Shown one piece after another: positions 44,254-55,716 of a DNA stretch of 64,000 bases. This DNA comes from Rutpela maculata (Eukaryota; Arthropoda; Insecta; Coleoptera; Cerambycidae), in NCBI GenBank assembly GCA_936432065.2, contig OW386286.2, positions 116,027,519-116,091,518 of the forward strand, given 5' to 3'. Below the pieces are notes generated by a model, which saw only the letters and a list, made by a program, of their open reading frames with translations, was not told the origin of the DNA and searched no databases. The translations under genes and the position numbers were made by a program. Positions within the stretch are counted from its first letter, which is position 1, and each line of letters opens with the position of its first letter.

Positions 44254-44504
44254 AGTGGCGCAGTCAAAAAATTCATCTGGTGGGGGCAATAGAACCGGCC
44301 TCCCCAGAGAATGAGGAAAATTTTTCAGAAAATGGTTGAAAACGGATGTGTATGTAGATTTCTCTATTAGATAATATTGGCATTAATTACAAAATATCTA
44401 TTTCGATGGATAATTTAGATACTGCTTTGTACTGCTTGTTTATTTTTTGGCTCATGGAAGACGGCTTGGGGGGGGGGCATGGCTCCCCCCTGGCTGCGCC
44501 GATG
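44254..44504. mobile_element. 251-bp MULE-like MITE with 9-bp duplication
   Basis: It starts AGTGGCGCAGTC and ends CTGGCTGCGCCGAT. GACAACACC occurs exactly at 44245-44253 and 44505-44513. Subterminal text (GGGGGCAATAGAACCGGCCT; GGAAGACGGCTTGGGGGGG) matches the ends of the 4975-5947 fold-back, so this is an internally deleted relative. Removing element plus one duplicate puts the upstream RT piece in frame with LAYADD. Confidence 0.9.
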
Positions 44505-45509
44505 GACAACACCAATCGTATTGGCATACGCCGATGATCTAATCATCACGGAAGAAGATCAGGATATTTTCAAGTTTCTAAAACATATGAAACCGCATCT
44601 GGACACAATTAGACTGAAAATAAACTTCAAAAAAAGTTTAACAATGGTGGGAGACCCGTCAATAAAAGAGAGCCCGGTCAGGGGAGAAGGGTATAAAATA
44701 GGCGACTTCTCCCTAAAAACAACGAACAAATTGAAAAAAAGAAGGGAAACTGTAAAAGGCAGAATTAAAATGAAACCAGGATTATACGAGAGATTTCATC
44801 GAGAAAAATGAACTACCATGGAGCCTAATCAAGAGGATATACAGTAGGGTGGAGCATTCTTATACCTATGGAAAATTTTTTTTCTCTTAATCAAATTCGC
44901 TTGGTATGGGATTGGTGCTCATGTATATTAGTAATACTGTCTCAAAATATTAGTAAAAAATATTTGTATTTAGTACTGCCACCGGATGATTAAAAATTCC
45001 GAAAATATTGTAAAAAGTGTAAAAATAACGTAACTTATATATAAGAAAATATTCTTAATACTGAATTTTGATAAAATTCGCTTGGTGCGGTATTGGTTCT
45101 CATGTATATTAGTAACATTGTCTCAAAACATCAGTCAAAAATATTTGTATTTAGTACTGCCACCAGATGATTAAAATTTGCGAAGTAATTGTAAAATGTA
45201 AAGAAATAACAACATATCATATATAGGAAGATATTCTCAATATTGAGTTCGATTGCAATAATAACAATCATCTATTTCTTTCTTAGTATTGTATGAAAAC
45301 ATTTTTTTTAAATATTGATAACAAATAATGCACAATTGCGCAATGATGTCATCCAACACCGCCCAATCGAAAATGTGTCATGACTCGCAATTAGACTTTA
45401 GTTTAAATCAGTCACACGCTCACTCCAACTCCTCAGTTATGTCATGTCTATGAGAACTGTCAGACGTCTGTAATTTGTGAGGTTATATTGTGCGTTTAGT
45501 TAAAATATA

Positions 45510-47769
45510 ATGGCTCTTTTAAGAAGTAATGTTTTATGTCCTGTGTTTGGGTTGCAGCAGAATTTCCAATGAATACTCTGCCTGCCTATGAAAACGTAAT
45601 GAGATATTATTTATGGATCACCCGTTTCGACTGTTCTGATAACAAAAAATTGAAAGACCTTGTCGGAAACACATCAGAGGCGGTGGCATTGAAAGTGGAA
45701 GAAATTTGGAGAAAATCCTCTATCCCGATTATTGAACATCGAGTTATTGTAAAGCGCATTCGGGAATATCACGAAAAATATCGGAATTTATTGAAGCCGT
45801 ACAAGAGTAGAAAAAATACCGAGAACTATAAAATTAAGCTTCAGCAATTTCTTGATAACACTAAGAGGATTTTTGACATTGCAACATGCAAGTGTGTGAA
45901 CCACAATACATGCCAATGTGAAAGAACCCGAAAAATTCCTATTAATGAACGCAACTTTTTGAATGATCAGAGAGGAGAAAGAAAAATGATTATAGGTGGT
46001 ATTGATGTAACCACTAGTCAAAAGCAATCTTCACTGTTTGAGAGAAAACGAAAACGGCAGGAGCACGAAATGAAGATAAAATGTTCCGACCAACTTGAAG
46101 TCACCTGTACTAGTACTAATACTACTTCCGGCTTTGGTAAGCTTATATTTGATTTATTCCCTTCTTGCTCTATTTATATTATTTTAATTCTAGAAATCTC
46201 GTCATCAAAAGATTCTAGTGATTGTAGTCCAGAGAAATTGTATGTATCTAAGAATAGATGTTTCCAAGATGAAGAACATGTTAAAATAAAATATCCTGTT
46301 GTAGCAAGAGTATTAGACCGATATGGAATATCAGACAGAGCTGGGGCTGCAATCGTCTCTGCTACATTACAGGACTTTGGTGTAATACCAGAAGGCAATT
46401 GTTCTGATGTAGTGGATAGGAGCAAAATTCGTCGGGCTCGTGCAAATAAAAGAGAGGATGTAAGAAGTCAATCCATATCTGTAATTATCGAATGTGATAT
46501 GTTTGGATTATATTTTGATGGTCGTAAAGATAAGACACTCACTATGAGCGATAACAGACGTAAAGTTGTAGTGGAAGAACATATATCTTTAGTCAAAGAG
46601 CCTGGTTCACTATATGTCGGACACCTTTCGCTATCGTGTGGAACAGCTCAAGCTATTAAAACTAGTATACTGGATTTTTTTTCTACAAATTCAATGAATC
46701 TTCAAAAGCTTGTTGCCATGGGTTGTGATGGTACAAACACAAATATTGGACAAAAAGGTGGTGTGATTAGGCTCTTGGAACTGGAGTAGGAAAAACCGAT
46801 TCAGTGGTTCATTTGTCAACTGCATGCCAATGAGCTTCCGTTACGACACCTGTTTGAACATTTGGATGGAATAACAAGTGGACCACGAAGTTTTGTGGGT
46901 TCGATTGGAAAACAACTTGCTCAGTGCGAGAATCTACCAATTGTCCAATTCGAAAAAATGGAGTGTAACTTGACAGACCTCAAGTCAGATCTAAGTACTG
47001 ATCAACAGTATCTTCTAGATATTTGTACACTCGGGTATTTGTTCAGATAGTTTGGTAAAACGCAGTCCTGGGAAAATGGTGCATTCCCGCTGGCTAACTA
47101 CAGCCAATAGAATTTTGAGATTATATGTTTCACCCAACTTAATTACCTTGGTATCATTCGTAGTGAAAGTATATGCCCCAATGTGGTTTCAAATAAAACG
47201 ACAATCATCCTGCATTAATGGACCCAATAATGTCTGTCAGTCAATAATTCTTTCGCGGTATTTACCACAAGAATTGAAAAATATCATCGATCCGGTAATT
47301 CAGAGAAATGGTTTCTTCGGTCACCCGGAAAATATTTTATTAGCAATGCTCTATGACAATCGGCAACACATCAAAGAATTAGCTTTAAGACGAATTCTGC
47401 GAACAAGGCAATTAGAAAATGTTAACTTTGTAAGAGTTACCCGAATTTAATTTCTCTGCAACAGAGTATATAGACTTGATAGATTGGAAAAGCTGTGAAA
47501 TCACAGAACCACCGATGACTAAATCGTTGACGAAAGAAATGATCTTAAAAGCAGTGCAAGAGAAAAATTTTGATGCTGATAAATTATTACCTGAGGTAGT
47601 TCAATTCCACTGTCACACCCAAGCTGTGGAAAGGTGTGTAAAAACCGTTACTGAGGCATCTTCAGCTGTATGTGGTTCTTCTAATCGAGACGGCTTTATA
47701 ATAGCCAGGATTGAATCTCGTAAAATCATACCAGTTTTCAACACAAAAAAAGAATATGCCACAAATTAA
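45510..47769 (+). pseudogene. Transposase-like gene of the 8-bp-duplication element
   Basis: This is a family I recognise only as an abundant uncharacterised protein of arthropods and cnidarians. The likely start is ATG at 45510 (MALLRSNVLCPVFGLQQ), then a one-base frameshift near 45555 into EFPMNTLPAYENVMRYYLW. Next come a K-rich region, the knuckle CKCVNHNTCQC, a 57-bp intron (46137-46193), YFDGRKDKTL, MGCDGTNTNIG and HLDGITSGP. After stops at 46787 and 47048 it continues with SRWLTTANRILRLY, YLPQELKNIIDPVIQRN and finally CHTQAVERCVKTVTEA. Two stops and about three frameshifts kill it. The DG..K, CDGTN and SRW blocks look like an RNase-H-fold transposase, which with the 8-bp duplication suggests a hAT-related enzyme; that is inference. 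It must have been autonomous once, since all conserved blocks are present. Confidence 0.75.
46137..46193 (+). other. Minimal 57-bp intron in the transposase-like gene
   Basis: It begins GTAAGC and ends TTTTAATTCTAG. Its length is a multiple of three, so the unspliced frame stays open and encodes a hydrophobic stretch (IYIILILE) foreign to the acidic/serine-rich surroundings. Splicing joins G to AA as Glu. Confidence 0.6.
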
Positions 47770-48400
47770 TGTTATTCTTAGTTCAATTTTGTCTTTTAAT
47801 CGTTTAAAAAATACATACATTCAAATTTTTTTTGCATATCTTAAATGTTTTTAAATATTCTGTGTATAGTTCTCTCACCATATTACATAAAACCATCAAT
47901 AAAAAAAATATTTATTTTATTCAAATTTTTTTATTTTGTTTTCCTTCGATATTAATTGGTACGCCTCTGTGGCAGTACAAGACATCAAAATAATCAGCTC
48001 AAATTTCACCACAAGTGATAAATTATCATAGAGCACCAATCCTTCACCAAGCTAAGTGAAAATTTCAACTTTCATATTTTCACTCCACCCTAATATACAG
48101 AGTTATCATACTGCCATATGGAGTCAATAACGCGACAACCATTGTAAAACCATCAAGACTAAAGCAACGACATAAAACGTCAACATTATTAGGTGAGAAA
48201 ACAATTAAGAAAATGATAGAAACATACGCAATGAAGTACTTGGGGACATATCCAATGAAGATTTACACATTTACTGAGAAAAGGGCGAACACCAACCAAT
48301 CACATGCTGATAAATCAATCAACCAATCGATCAGTCAATACAAACATGTAAGAATTAAAAACAGCACACAAACTTTATTGACGAATGGTAAATAGGTAGA

Positions 48401-48844
48401 TTAGATTTTAACTTGTCTATTTAAAAAATGTGTTCTGTTCTCATTTGACATTTATACAACGTGATCTCCCAGGACATGCGGAAAATTTAACAGTAGGTTG
48501 TCCCCACCGAAAGGAGTAAAAAAAATAAAATTTTTTTTAAAAAATGACCAAAAAAATTACCTTATTTTTTTTGTAGGAATGCGCCGCCAATGACTTCAAC
48601 TAATCTAACGTAACGCGGTACAACCATATCACTTTATCAGACTTGGGATTGACACTACTGACAGCAAAGCTCGATAATAAGATAGAAGTGACTTTTGGTT
48701 TTAATCAAATCGCACTACAAAAATACCGAAATAAATCGAAATAAATCGAAGACGTTGATCTTATGCTGAAATAAAAAGCAGATATACGAGATATTTAGTT
48801 AAACCGGTCAATGACATGACCGGAAGCCAAAAACGCGGCTGTCT
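48401..48844. other. Unassigned spacer
   Basis: No gene or repeat seen; possible remains of the retrotransposon's 3' end. Confidence 0.4.
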
Positions 48845-48996
48845 AGGGGTCTACACACGATCCAGTGGCACGGAGCCAGCCTTGTCGGCATGCTTTGAAC
48901 TCATTCGTAAAAGTGAATTGGTCCGCTGGAATTCCAATTATCTTCGAAGCGTACCAACAATGTTGACTACCTGCCGTTAGATCGTGTGTAGACCTC
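48845..48996. mobile_element. ~150-bp MITE with AGGGGTCTACACACGATC termini
   Basis: The left AGGGGTCTACACACGATC pairs with the right GATCGTGTGTAGACCTCT (16 of 18). GC-richer than its flanks, non-coding, target duplication unclear. Confidence 0.75.
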
Positions 48997-49997
48997 TTTT
49001 TTTTTATCTCGCCGGCCGGCTCACTTTTTATGCCAATTAAGGAAATGTAAACAACTCGAATACGTTATTTCGCCAGTAAGTTCGTCGACCTCTTCAGAAT
49101 TAGGTCAGGACTTACTCAACATCAGTAGTGTACCTTCACAAATTGACTAATAATTTAATATACTAAATTATCTCAGAATCCTCTAAAATTTTGCAGGGGC
49201 TTTCCCACATTGAAGACTAGCACACCATTTTATTTTCGGCATTTCTTGGTAGATCACGTTGTATATCAGAAACGCTATCCTGTTGGATATAAGTGCTTAT
49301 TAAACACTTATGGTTGATTTATCATAATTTCGGATCTAAAATCTACCGTTAAGATTGGTGCATAATATTCGGTGACGTTGTATATAGTAGAAACGCATAG
49401 GGTTTTTCGTGGGAAATAAATGATTAAAACTGGCAAGATATTTTTTCGCCGATTGACAGCAAATACTAATTTTGCTGACTAATTTCAATCAGCAAAGTAT
49501 CACTTTTCCTGCCTATGCTGGAAAGTATTCACTTTCCAGCCTATGCAGGCAAAATTATTGGTCGCCATGGCAACTAAATATTTGACACTTTTTTCCAAAT
49601 GACATTTACTAAGAAACACAATTACAGAAAATTTCCAACAAAAATTAACGACGCATTTTTAGTTATTTTTAAAATTAACACTGATATTGGTACAATAATT
49701 ATGAATAAATATTTTTTCGAAGCTAGCAAGAACTTTTGTAATTTGTCAAACTTTCATTATTAAGGTGACTATTGACGTATGTCAACGCGCAACAACTGCG
49801 CTTTTTATGAATTTTTATTGAATTTATCACAATAAATTAAAGAGATTATGATTTAAATATTTTAAAATATATTTATACAATCGGCGAAAAAAATAAATAT
49901 GTTCAGCTCAGCAGCAAAATAGATTGACTGCCTTGGCTGAGTTCCCGACAGTCAATCCACTATTTTGCTGCCTAGTTAAACAAATAACTATTTACTT
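48997..49997. other. Unassigned spacer with a strong hairpin at 49912-49976
   Basis: Around 49912-49976 CAGCAAAATAGATTGACTG and CAGTCAATCCACTATTTTGC pair around a short loop. Smaller stem words (TGCCTATGCTGGAAAGTA / TTTCCAGCCTATGCAGGC) lie at 49510-49550. No gene. Confidence 0.5.
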
Positions 49998-50655
49998 ACA
50001 CATCCAGTGGTATAGTAACGACAAAAAAATTTAAAAAATTTTTATTGTTCAAATAGGCTCAGAAAGTCATGAAACGTCGAGATTTTAAGTTTGAGCGAAA
50101 AAAAAGCTTTTTTTGTGCGCACGTTTACTCTGGAACCGTTTGAGATATTGACTTCAAATTTGGTACACTTATGTACTTTGACGAGATCTAGAACTAGATT
50201 ATATTTTCATCTTGTTCCATCGAATGGGTAAATTGGGGTAAATTTGGGATAAAAAGGTAAATCAAGCAGGTAAGAGTCCATAAAATTGGTTTTTAGTATA
50301 TACAAGCGTAGCTAAGGTCTCAAAAAAAAATTTTGGCATTAGCCTATTACCGCCCCCACCTCATTATTAAAGGGGATGAAAAAAAATTGTGATTTAGTGC
50401 GTGTACAAGAACCAGAAACCTCAAAATATTTTTTTACTTCATTCACCCCCACTACCACTTTCTATCACCACCTCCCACACCACTACCGATATGGGGTATC
50501 GTTTTATGGGTTTTTGGGGTAGTGGATTTCAAATATTATATTATTAAAGTTCCATAAACAATTATTTCCACATACAAAATTTTTTCGTTGTGAGTGACTT
50601 GGATAGAAAATCTGGATGTGGAAGTAGTGATACCTTGGGCAGCGGTTTTTGTTTA
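49998..50655 (-). repeat. ~650-bp repeat family, copy 4
   Basis: Reverse-complement match of the 37.4-kb copy from ACATCCAGTGG through TGTGCGCACGTTTACTCTGG, GAACTAGATTATATTTTCAT, CAAGAACCAGAAACCTCAAA and GGGTTTTTGGGGTAG to TGATACCTTGGGCAGCGGTT. Confidence 0.85.
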
Positions 50656-51515
50656 ATTATATCACACTAAATAACAATAAATTTCTTGCCCCCTGAGATA
50701 CACGTCGTTCATCACCCCCCACCCTCCCTAAGGGTAAGAAATTTAAAATTGCTATATCTCGGAAACGAGTAAAGATACAAATTTCCTTCTTATGCGACAA
50801 TCTAAGCTTCTAGCTTCTAGCTTCTAGCTTCTAGCTTCTAGCTTCTAGCTTCTAGCTTCTAACCTTCTAGCATACAATAAAATAGTTCATTATTACATCC
50901 TCGAAATTTTGAATATTTCTAGAGATATAACGAGTTTATTAATTTTTTTCTACATTATTTTCGATTGTTTCAAACATAGTGCCTAAACTGCAGCTTTTAG
51001 AAAGAAAAATAATTCTAAATAAGAGTTATAGTTCTTACTTCTAGTTAGCTAAAAATTATACGCATCTTATTTTAAAGCAATCCTAAGTCGAGAAATCACG
51101 AAACGTGTTAGCTAGTGTATATATTGGAGTCAATAGAGATTTTCACTTCGGAAAAATTCCGGGAAGCGGTAACCTTTGAGAATACATCTCTGAACATCTC
51201 AGGAACAACGTACCAAAAGTTGTCAACAATAGTCCTTGAGCGTAATTTATTATTAAGCAAATTAATTGCAAAATACAAGTGTTTGTCAAATACATCTTAA
51301 GATATTTTTTTATTTCAAAAAGTAATTGCGCCGTTCAAAAGTACGGGAAATTTCACATCAAAAATATATATGAAATTTTTTTGTACCATCAAAAGTGTAG
51401 GCTCCAGATTGTTTGTTTAACGCACAAAAATGGAACGCGGTGACGCGTACGGAAAGCGAAGCGCGCGCGGCCTCGGGCGCGCTACACTAAATTTGTTGCA
51501 ACTTTTGAACTAATT
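50656..51515. other. Spacer with a heptanucleotide array
   Basis: Mostly AT-rich. A CG-rich patch at 51420-51485 (GCGCGCGCGGCCTCGGGCGC) stands out but is not part of any repeat I can see. Small frames (51115-51300) lack motifs. Confidence 0.4.
50804..50873 (+). repeat. AGCTTCT heptamer array
   Basis: About nine consecutive AGCTTCT units, the last one altered (AACCTTCT). Confidence 0.95.
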
Positions 51516-51755
51516 AATGAAATTGAAAACCTCGAAATATTTTTTTACTTCACCCACCCCCACTACCACTCCCTGTCACCACCCTCACCCCACTACCGAT
51601 GTGGGATATCGTTTTATGGGTTTTTGGGGTAGACGATTTCAAATATTATATTATTCCATAAGCAATTATTTAAATATACAAAATTTTTTCGTTGTGAGAG
51701 ACTTTGATAGAAAATCTGGATGTGGAAGTAGTGATTCCTTGGGCAGCGGTTTTTT
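51516..51755 (-). repeat. ~650-bp repeat family, copy 5 (partial)
   Basis: Matches the last 240 bp of copy 4 from ACCTCGAAATATTTTTTTAC to CCTTGGGCAGCGGTTTTT, including ATGGGTTTTTGGGGTAG. Confidence 0.8.
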
Positions 51756-52246
51756 TCGGGTTTCGATGTTTCTGAAGACCATGTATATTTATTTCTCAAA
51801 CGCTTTATTTTATTTTTAAGTGTTGCATGTCATGTCAAATGCCAAGTTGCACCATTTGTTTTGAACTCTTCGCTACTGATGTTTTTCTAAGTCATATAAA
51901 TGTTATTCGTATAGAGGATTTTTTAATTTTATATGTAAGCACTCAACTAATTGGTCATAGCGTTTGGGATTCTGCACAAGACATTTTTTTTGTATTTTGA
52001 CAAATCACGCACTTGGAATAGTTAAAATACATTGATGGTTCCATAATGTTACGCCCCGCAACTCAAAGCACTGAATTATCGGGCACTGTGATACTAACAA
52101 ACAAATCTCAAGTTTCAAGGACACGGTATTTCACAAATTTAGCAATAGCCGAAATGTTAAGTAAGCAGAAATAAAAGGTATTATTTTGAAATATTAACTA
52201 TGGACCACAGACTACCTCAGTCTGTGCTATGGACGCGATTACTGCC
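51756..52246. other. Unassigned spacer
   Basis: No gene or repeat recognised. Confidence 0.4.
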
Positions 52247-54905
52247 ATAGTCTGAGAACGAGGCATCTCTACGATGCATTTTAAGGACCCTCTATAACAC
52301 TCGCGAACAACCACCTAAAAAAAATTGATTCTTGTGTAAATCGACCTGGTGGATTCGATTTTGGAGTTCGCCAGACAATCTGGAATAGCGAAACTGGTCA
52401 AAATCGGCAATTTCCGAAAAATCTCAAATTTTATGGAAATTTTTTAATTTTTACTTATCACCTATATCTCTTTTAGTTTAAGTCCGATTAAATTGAAATT
52501 TTTAGGAGAGCCAATTTAGACCTTTGTTATCATGACTGACATGACAGAAATGCAAAAAAGTTTTCGTGTCACCAGTAATATTTTTTTTAAAAGTTGGTGA
52601 CACGAAATTTGTTAAAAATGCAGCAGCAAATACTCGATAGAGAAAACTTTTTTGTTTTTAAAGATAGATGTATATAGTAAACTACAAAGTTGTAACCAAA
52701 GAACTAAAGAAACTTTTTTTTTATTTCGGTGATTTTTTTGATAACTTACTTAGTTTTCAAGAAAACGGTGCTGAAGTATTTGACCGCCGGGTCGTGTGGC
52801 AAGATAAAAGATTGGGTTGGCTTATACCGCGGCTTTGTTTCTCGTCTTTCAGGATGCCCCGCCCGATGTGAATAAAATAATGCGTAGTTGTGAATATTGG
52901 TTTTTCTAATTTTGACATATACAGTGACAGTTTTCAAAACGTAAGTGTCAAAACGTCCTACTTTAAACTAACTAGTTATGAAAAGTAAAATTTTACGTAA
53001 CTGGTGAGGAAAAGTTCGTTATGTCATCAATTAGGAAAGATAAATAACTCTCAAAAAGATAAAGAAACAAAGTTTATTCAACACAAAATGGAATACTAAG
53101 TCCATAAAGTGGAAACTTCTAAATTCTTCTTTCCTTCAAAAGCAAAATACGCTAACAAAACTTTTTCATTAATACGATTTACCTTAAATTATGTTATCAA
53201 ATTAGGATTTCAAATAATATTGTAACTTGGCTAAATAACGTCTGTCAATTTTGACATTAAAATTATAATGTGTGATAGCAACAAAGGTATCTATGAAAAA
53301 GATTACTTAATTTTTAAGATCTTTATACAAATATATTTCATTTATTATGTTTAAATTCTTTTTAAAATTTTAAAATTAGAAAAAATCATGTATGTATCAT
53401 GTTTCGAAAGACAATCTTGTGTAACTCGTGTTATTTTGCGGGATCTCGCTTCGCTCGTCCCGCAAATTCCACTCGTTACACAAAATAACGTCTTTCGTAA
53501 CTGGTTACATAAACAGCTATTATAAAACGTTTAGTTACTTGTTTTTAACCGATGGACGGGAGTAGTTGTCGTCTGTGTGGTTTATGACGCTTATTCTTAT
53601 TGAAAATTGATGAGTTGCAGCTATAATAATTATTATTATTGCGTTAGGAAAGTGCTATAGAGAGTGCATATTAAAGTAACGGAATTTCTTTTCCAGACAT
53701 TTAAAACTAGTTTTAATATTTAATTTGAACAAAGAACAACTTTTAAGCAATTTTTTTAACGTCAGCAGTTTTGTGCGCGTTTTCAACTTTTTTTTTAACA
53801 TTGACTTCCCAGTTAAACTCATGCATTTTGCCAACAAAATAGTGAAGAAACTGTGCAGGGTGTTACAGAAGAAGCACTGGACTAAGCATTTAAAGCAGTT
53901 TCTATAAAGTCGGATGATATCTCTAAGTTGAAATATTACACCAAAAAAGGAATTTATTTTTGTCAAAATGTCCTGTCTATCATGCAATATGCAGAAGAAA
54001 TTACACCCGAAAAGCTTATAAACAAAAAGCAGAAAGCACAGATGTGGCTAATACTGGTTATAAAAAAAGGAAGACCGTTGAAAGCCCAAAACGTTGTATA
54101 ATTTGCGATAAAAAAAATACAAATGTGTTAACTATCTCTTAAATATTGCTGCTTATTTATACAAGTAGAAGTTAATTGTGGAAATAAAATGGATATGTCT
54201 AAATTGCCTTTATCAAAATTTAAAACTTTATTTTTTATATTTTGCTCCTTTTACAAAATTAAAATTTACTGAATAAACGATTATTAAATAGGTTATTATT
54301 AGTACAATACAAATCCCGGCGCTCTCAAGCTACGCATGGCGTTATCGCTTGTGTTGTACGTGACCGGCCGCGGCCGGCATAGTTCTTTTCTATATTGCGG
54401 CACCGTTATGTTAAAAACCAAGCCAGTTATCAAAAAAATCACTGAAATAAAAAAGTTTCTTTGGTTCTTTGGCTACAACTTTGTAGCTTACTATATACAT
54501 CTATCTTTAAAAACAAAAAAGTTTTCTCGATCGAGTATTTGTTGCTGCATTTTTAACAAATTTTGTGTCACCAACTATTAAAAAAAATATTACTGATGAC
54601 ACGTAAATTTTTTTGCATTTCTGTCATGCCCGTCATGATAACAAAGGTCTAAATTGGCTCTCCTTCAATTTAATCGGACTTAAACTAAGGGAGACAGGAT
54701 GATAAGATAAAAATTAAAAAATTTAAAAAATTTGAGATTTTTCGGAAATTGCCGATTTTGACCAGTTTCGCAATTCCAGATTGTCTCCAAAATCGGATCC
54801 GCCAGGTCGATTTACATAAGAATCAATTTTTTTTTTGGTGGTTGTTCGCGAGTGTTATAGAGGGTGCATCTTAGACATTGTTCGTTCTCCGACTACCATA
54901 CGTTT
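52247..54905. mobile_element. 2.66-kb element with ~500-bp inverted repeats and zinc-finger cargo
   Basis: 52290-52775 is mirrored at 54400-54880. Shared blocks include CTCTATAACACTCGCGAACA, CTGGTCAAAATCGGCAATTT, CCTTTGTTATCATGA, GGTGACACGAAATTTGTTAA and CTTTAAAGATAGATGTATA-like words. The interior holds a CG-richer hairpin (53400-53510: CGAAAGAC, TTACACAAAATAACG and partners) and a plus-strand gene remnant. Overall plan equals the 14490-16650 element, but the arm sequences differ. Confidence 0.7.
53552..54145 (+). pseudogene. Zinc-binding N-terminal module inside the 52.2-kb element
   Basis: An ATG at 53552 opens MDGSSCRLCGL (a CxxC start) and stops. Further on, in two frames, come EETVQGVTEEALD, KAVSIKSDDISKLKYYTK and KCPVYHAICRRNYTRKAY, then KRCIICDKKN. 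The order CxxC, H-x3-C, C-x-x-C is that of the N-terminal module of the gene at 15100-16004 and of its PIN/FEN-like family, though sequence identity is low. No central or tail domain is visible. Frameshifts, or unresolved introns, break it. Confidence 0.4.
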
Positions 54906-55676
54906 CCTATTATTTCGCTACCCGCTGTGTCACCGATCGTCGCGATTCATTTCGCGCGGACGACTTTCGACCAATAAGTATAGTGAAATTCAAGGTACGC
55001 GAGTATCGTAGTAGTAAAAATAATTATAACGTTAGAAAGATGGATCTTTAGCGCACAAACCTTATTTGAAGTGCTTTTTTAATCTAGTGTGAATTTTATT
55101 AGAAAAAGGCGATTTAAAATGCCATGGTGTTTATAAAAAGCGTTTTTAAAAATAATTTTGTTAGGAACAAAAATTGGACAAAAGTGCCAATAACCTTTTC
55201 TGTTCCTTAGTAAAAACAAGACAATTATGGTACCATACTACCATAGCAAAAAAAGCGAACATTCTATCTTTAACGTTTAAGAGATATAATTCATTAACCA
55301 TCTTACCCCTCAAGGGGCGTCGGGGGTGAGGGTCGCGTGATTGGGGGTGGCAAGAAAGGTTTTGTTGTTGACAAATGTATATACTAATCAGAGCTGGGCA
55401 AATACTATAAAAAGGTATTTAAATATTAAATACTAAATACTTTCAGAAAATTGAAAGTATTTAAATATTAAGTATTTTCAAAAGATAAAAGTATTTAAAT
55501 AATAAATAACAAAAGTAATTAAATAGTTTAAACTTAGTATTTACATCCTTTCTGAATATTTAAATACTTTGATAACACTGAAATATTTTGAAGCATAGTT
55601 AAGTGTAAAAATAGCCTTTAATGGCTAAACTTCGCCAAATTGTATTTTCTATTTTTGCAGAAATCAATAAAGACTT
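54906..55676. other. Spacer with TATTTAAATACTT-rich MITE-like block
   Basis: From 55390 CAGAGCTGGGCAAATAC leads into about ten TATTTAAATA/TAAATACTTT words in both orientations up to ~55580. CAGAGCTGGGCAAA resembles a hAT-MITE terminus; its partner end is not clear. 54906-55390 is unassigned. Confidence 0.4.
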
Positions 55677-55679
55677 AAT

Positions 55680-55714
<35 letters not shown>

Positions 55715-55716
55715 TT
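55677..55716 (+). repeat. ATT (TAA) microsatellite, 3' of Dong/R4 element 0
   Basis: Repeated ATT with two ATC variants near its left end. On the minus strand it follows the 3' end of element 0. Confidence 0.95.

Larger units (their letters stand above)
44845..48092 (+). mobile_element. 3.25-kb DNA transposon with 8-bp duplication
   Basis: It starts TAGGGTGGAGC and ends CACTCCACCCTA (11-bp inverted termini, one mismatch). ATATACAG is repeated exactly at 44837-44844 and 48093-48100. An 8-bp duplication with TAGGG termini fits hAT-like elements. Near the left end a ~150-bp segment is tandemly doubled (44882-45030 and 45062-45200: CTCATGTATATTAGTAA, ATATTTGTATTTAGTACTGC). The right end repeats parts of it in inverted form (GGCAGTACAAGAC, GAGCACCAATCC). 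One transposase-like gene fills the centre. Confidence 0.85.
41090..48400 (+). pseudogene. Degenerate non-LTR retrotransposon split by three insertions
   Basis: Plus-strand RT blocks lie in correct order across four pieces. 41890-42250 has DDYGRITFCNVGYKYYADLY and LLIAELNLQKAFDTISHE. 44111-44253 has VKQGCPLSHRLFIIV. 44505-44844 has TPIVLAYADDLIITEED, then LKINFKKS, then LIKRIY. 48101-48400 continues with RVIILPYGV. Upstream, 41090-41760 is A-rich and looks like worn coding sequence (KRSIIIKRNKSPRR) without a named domain. Intervening DNA is three later elements (42297-44110, 44254-44504, 44845-48092). Many stops make it long dead. The Gly-Cys-Pro-Leu-Ser and YADD blocks place it among APE-type non-LTR elements; the clade is undecided. 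Confidence 0.75.
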
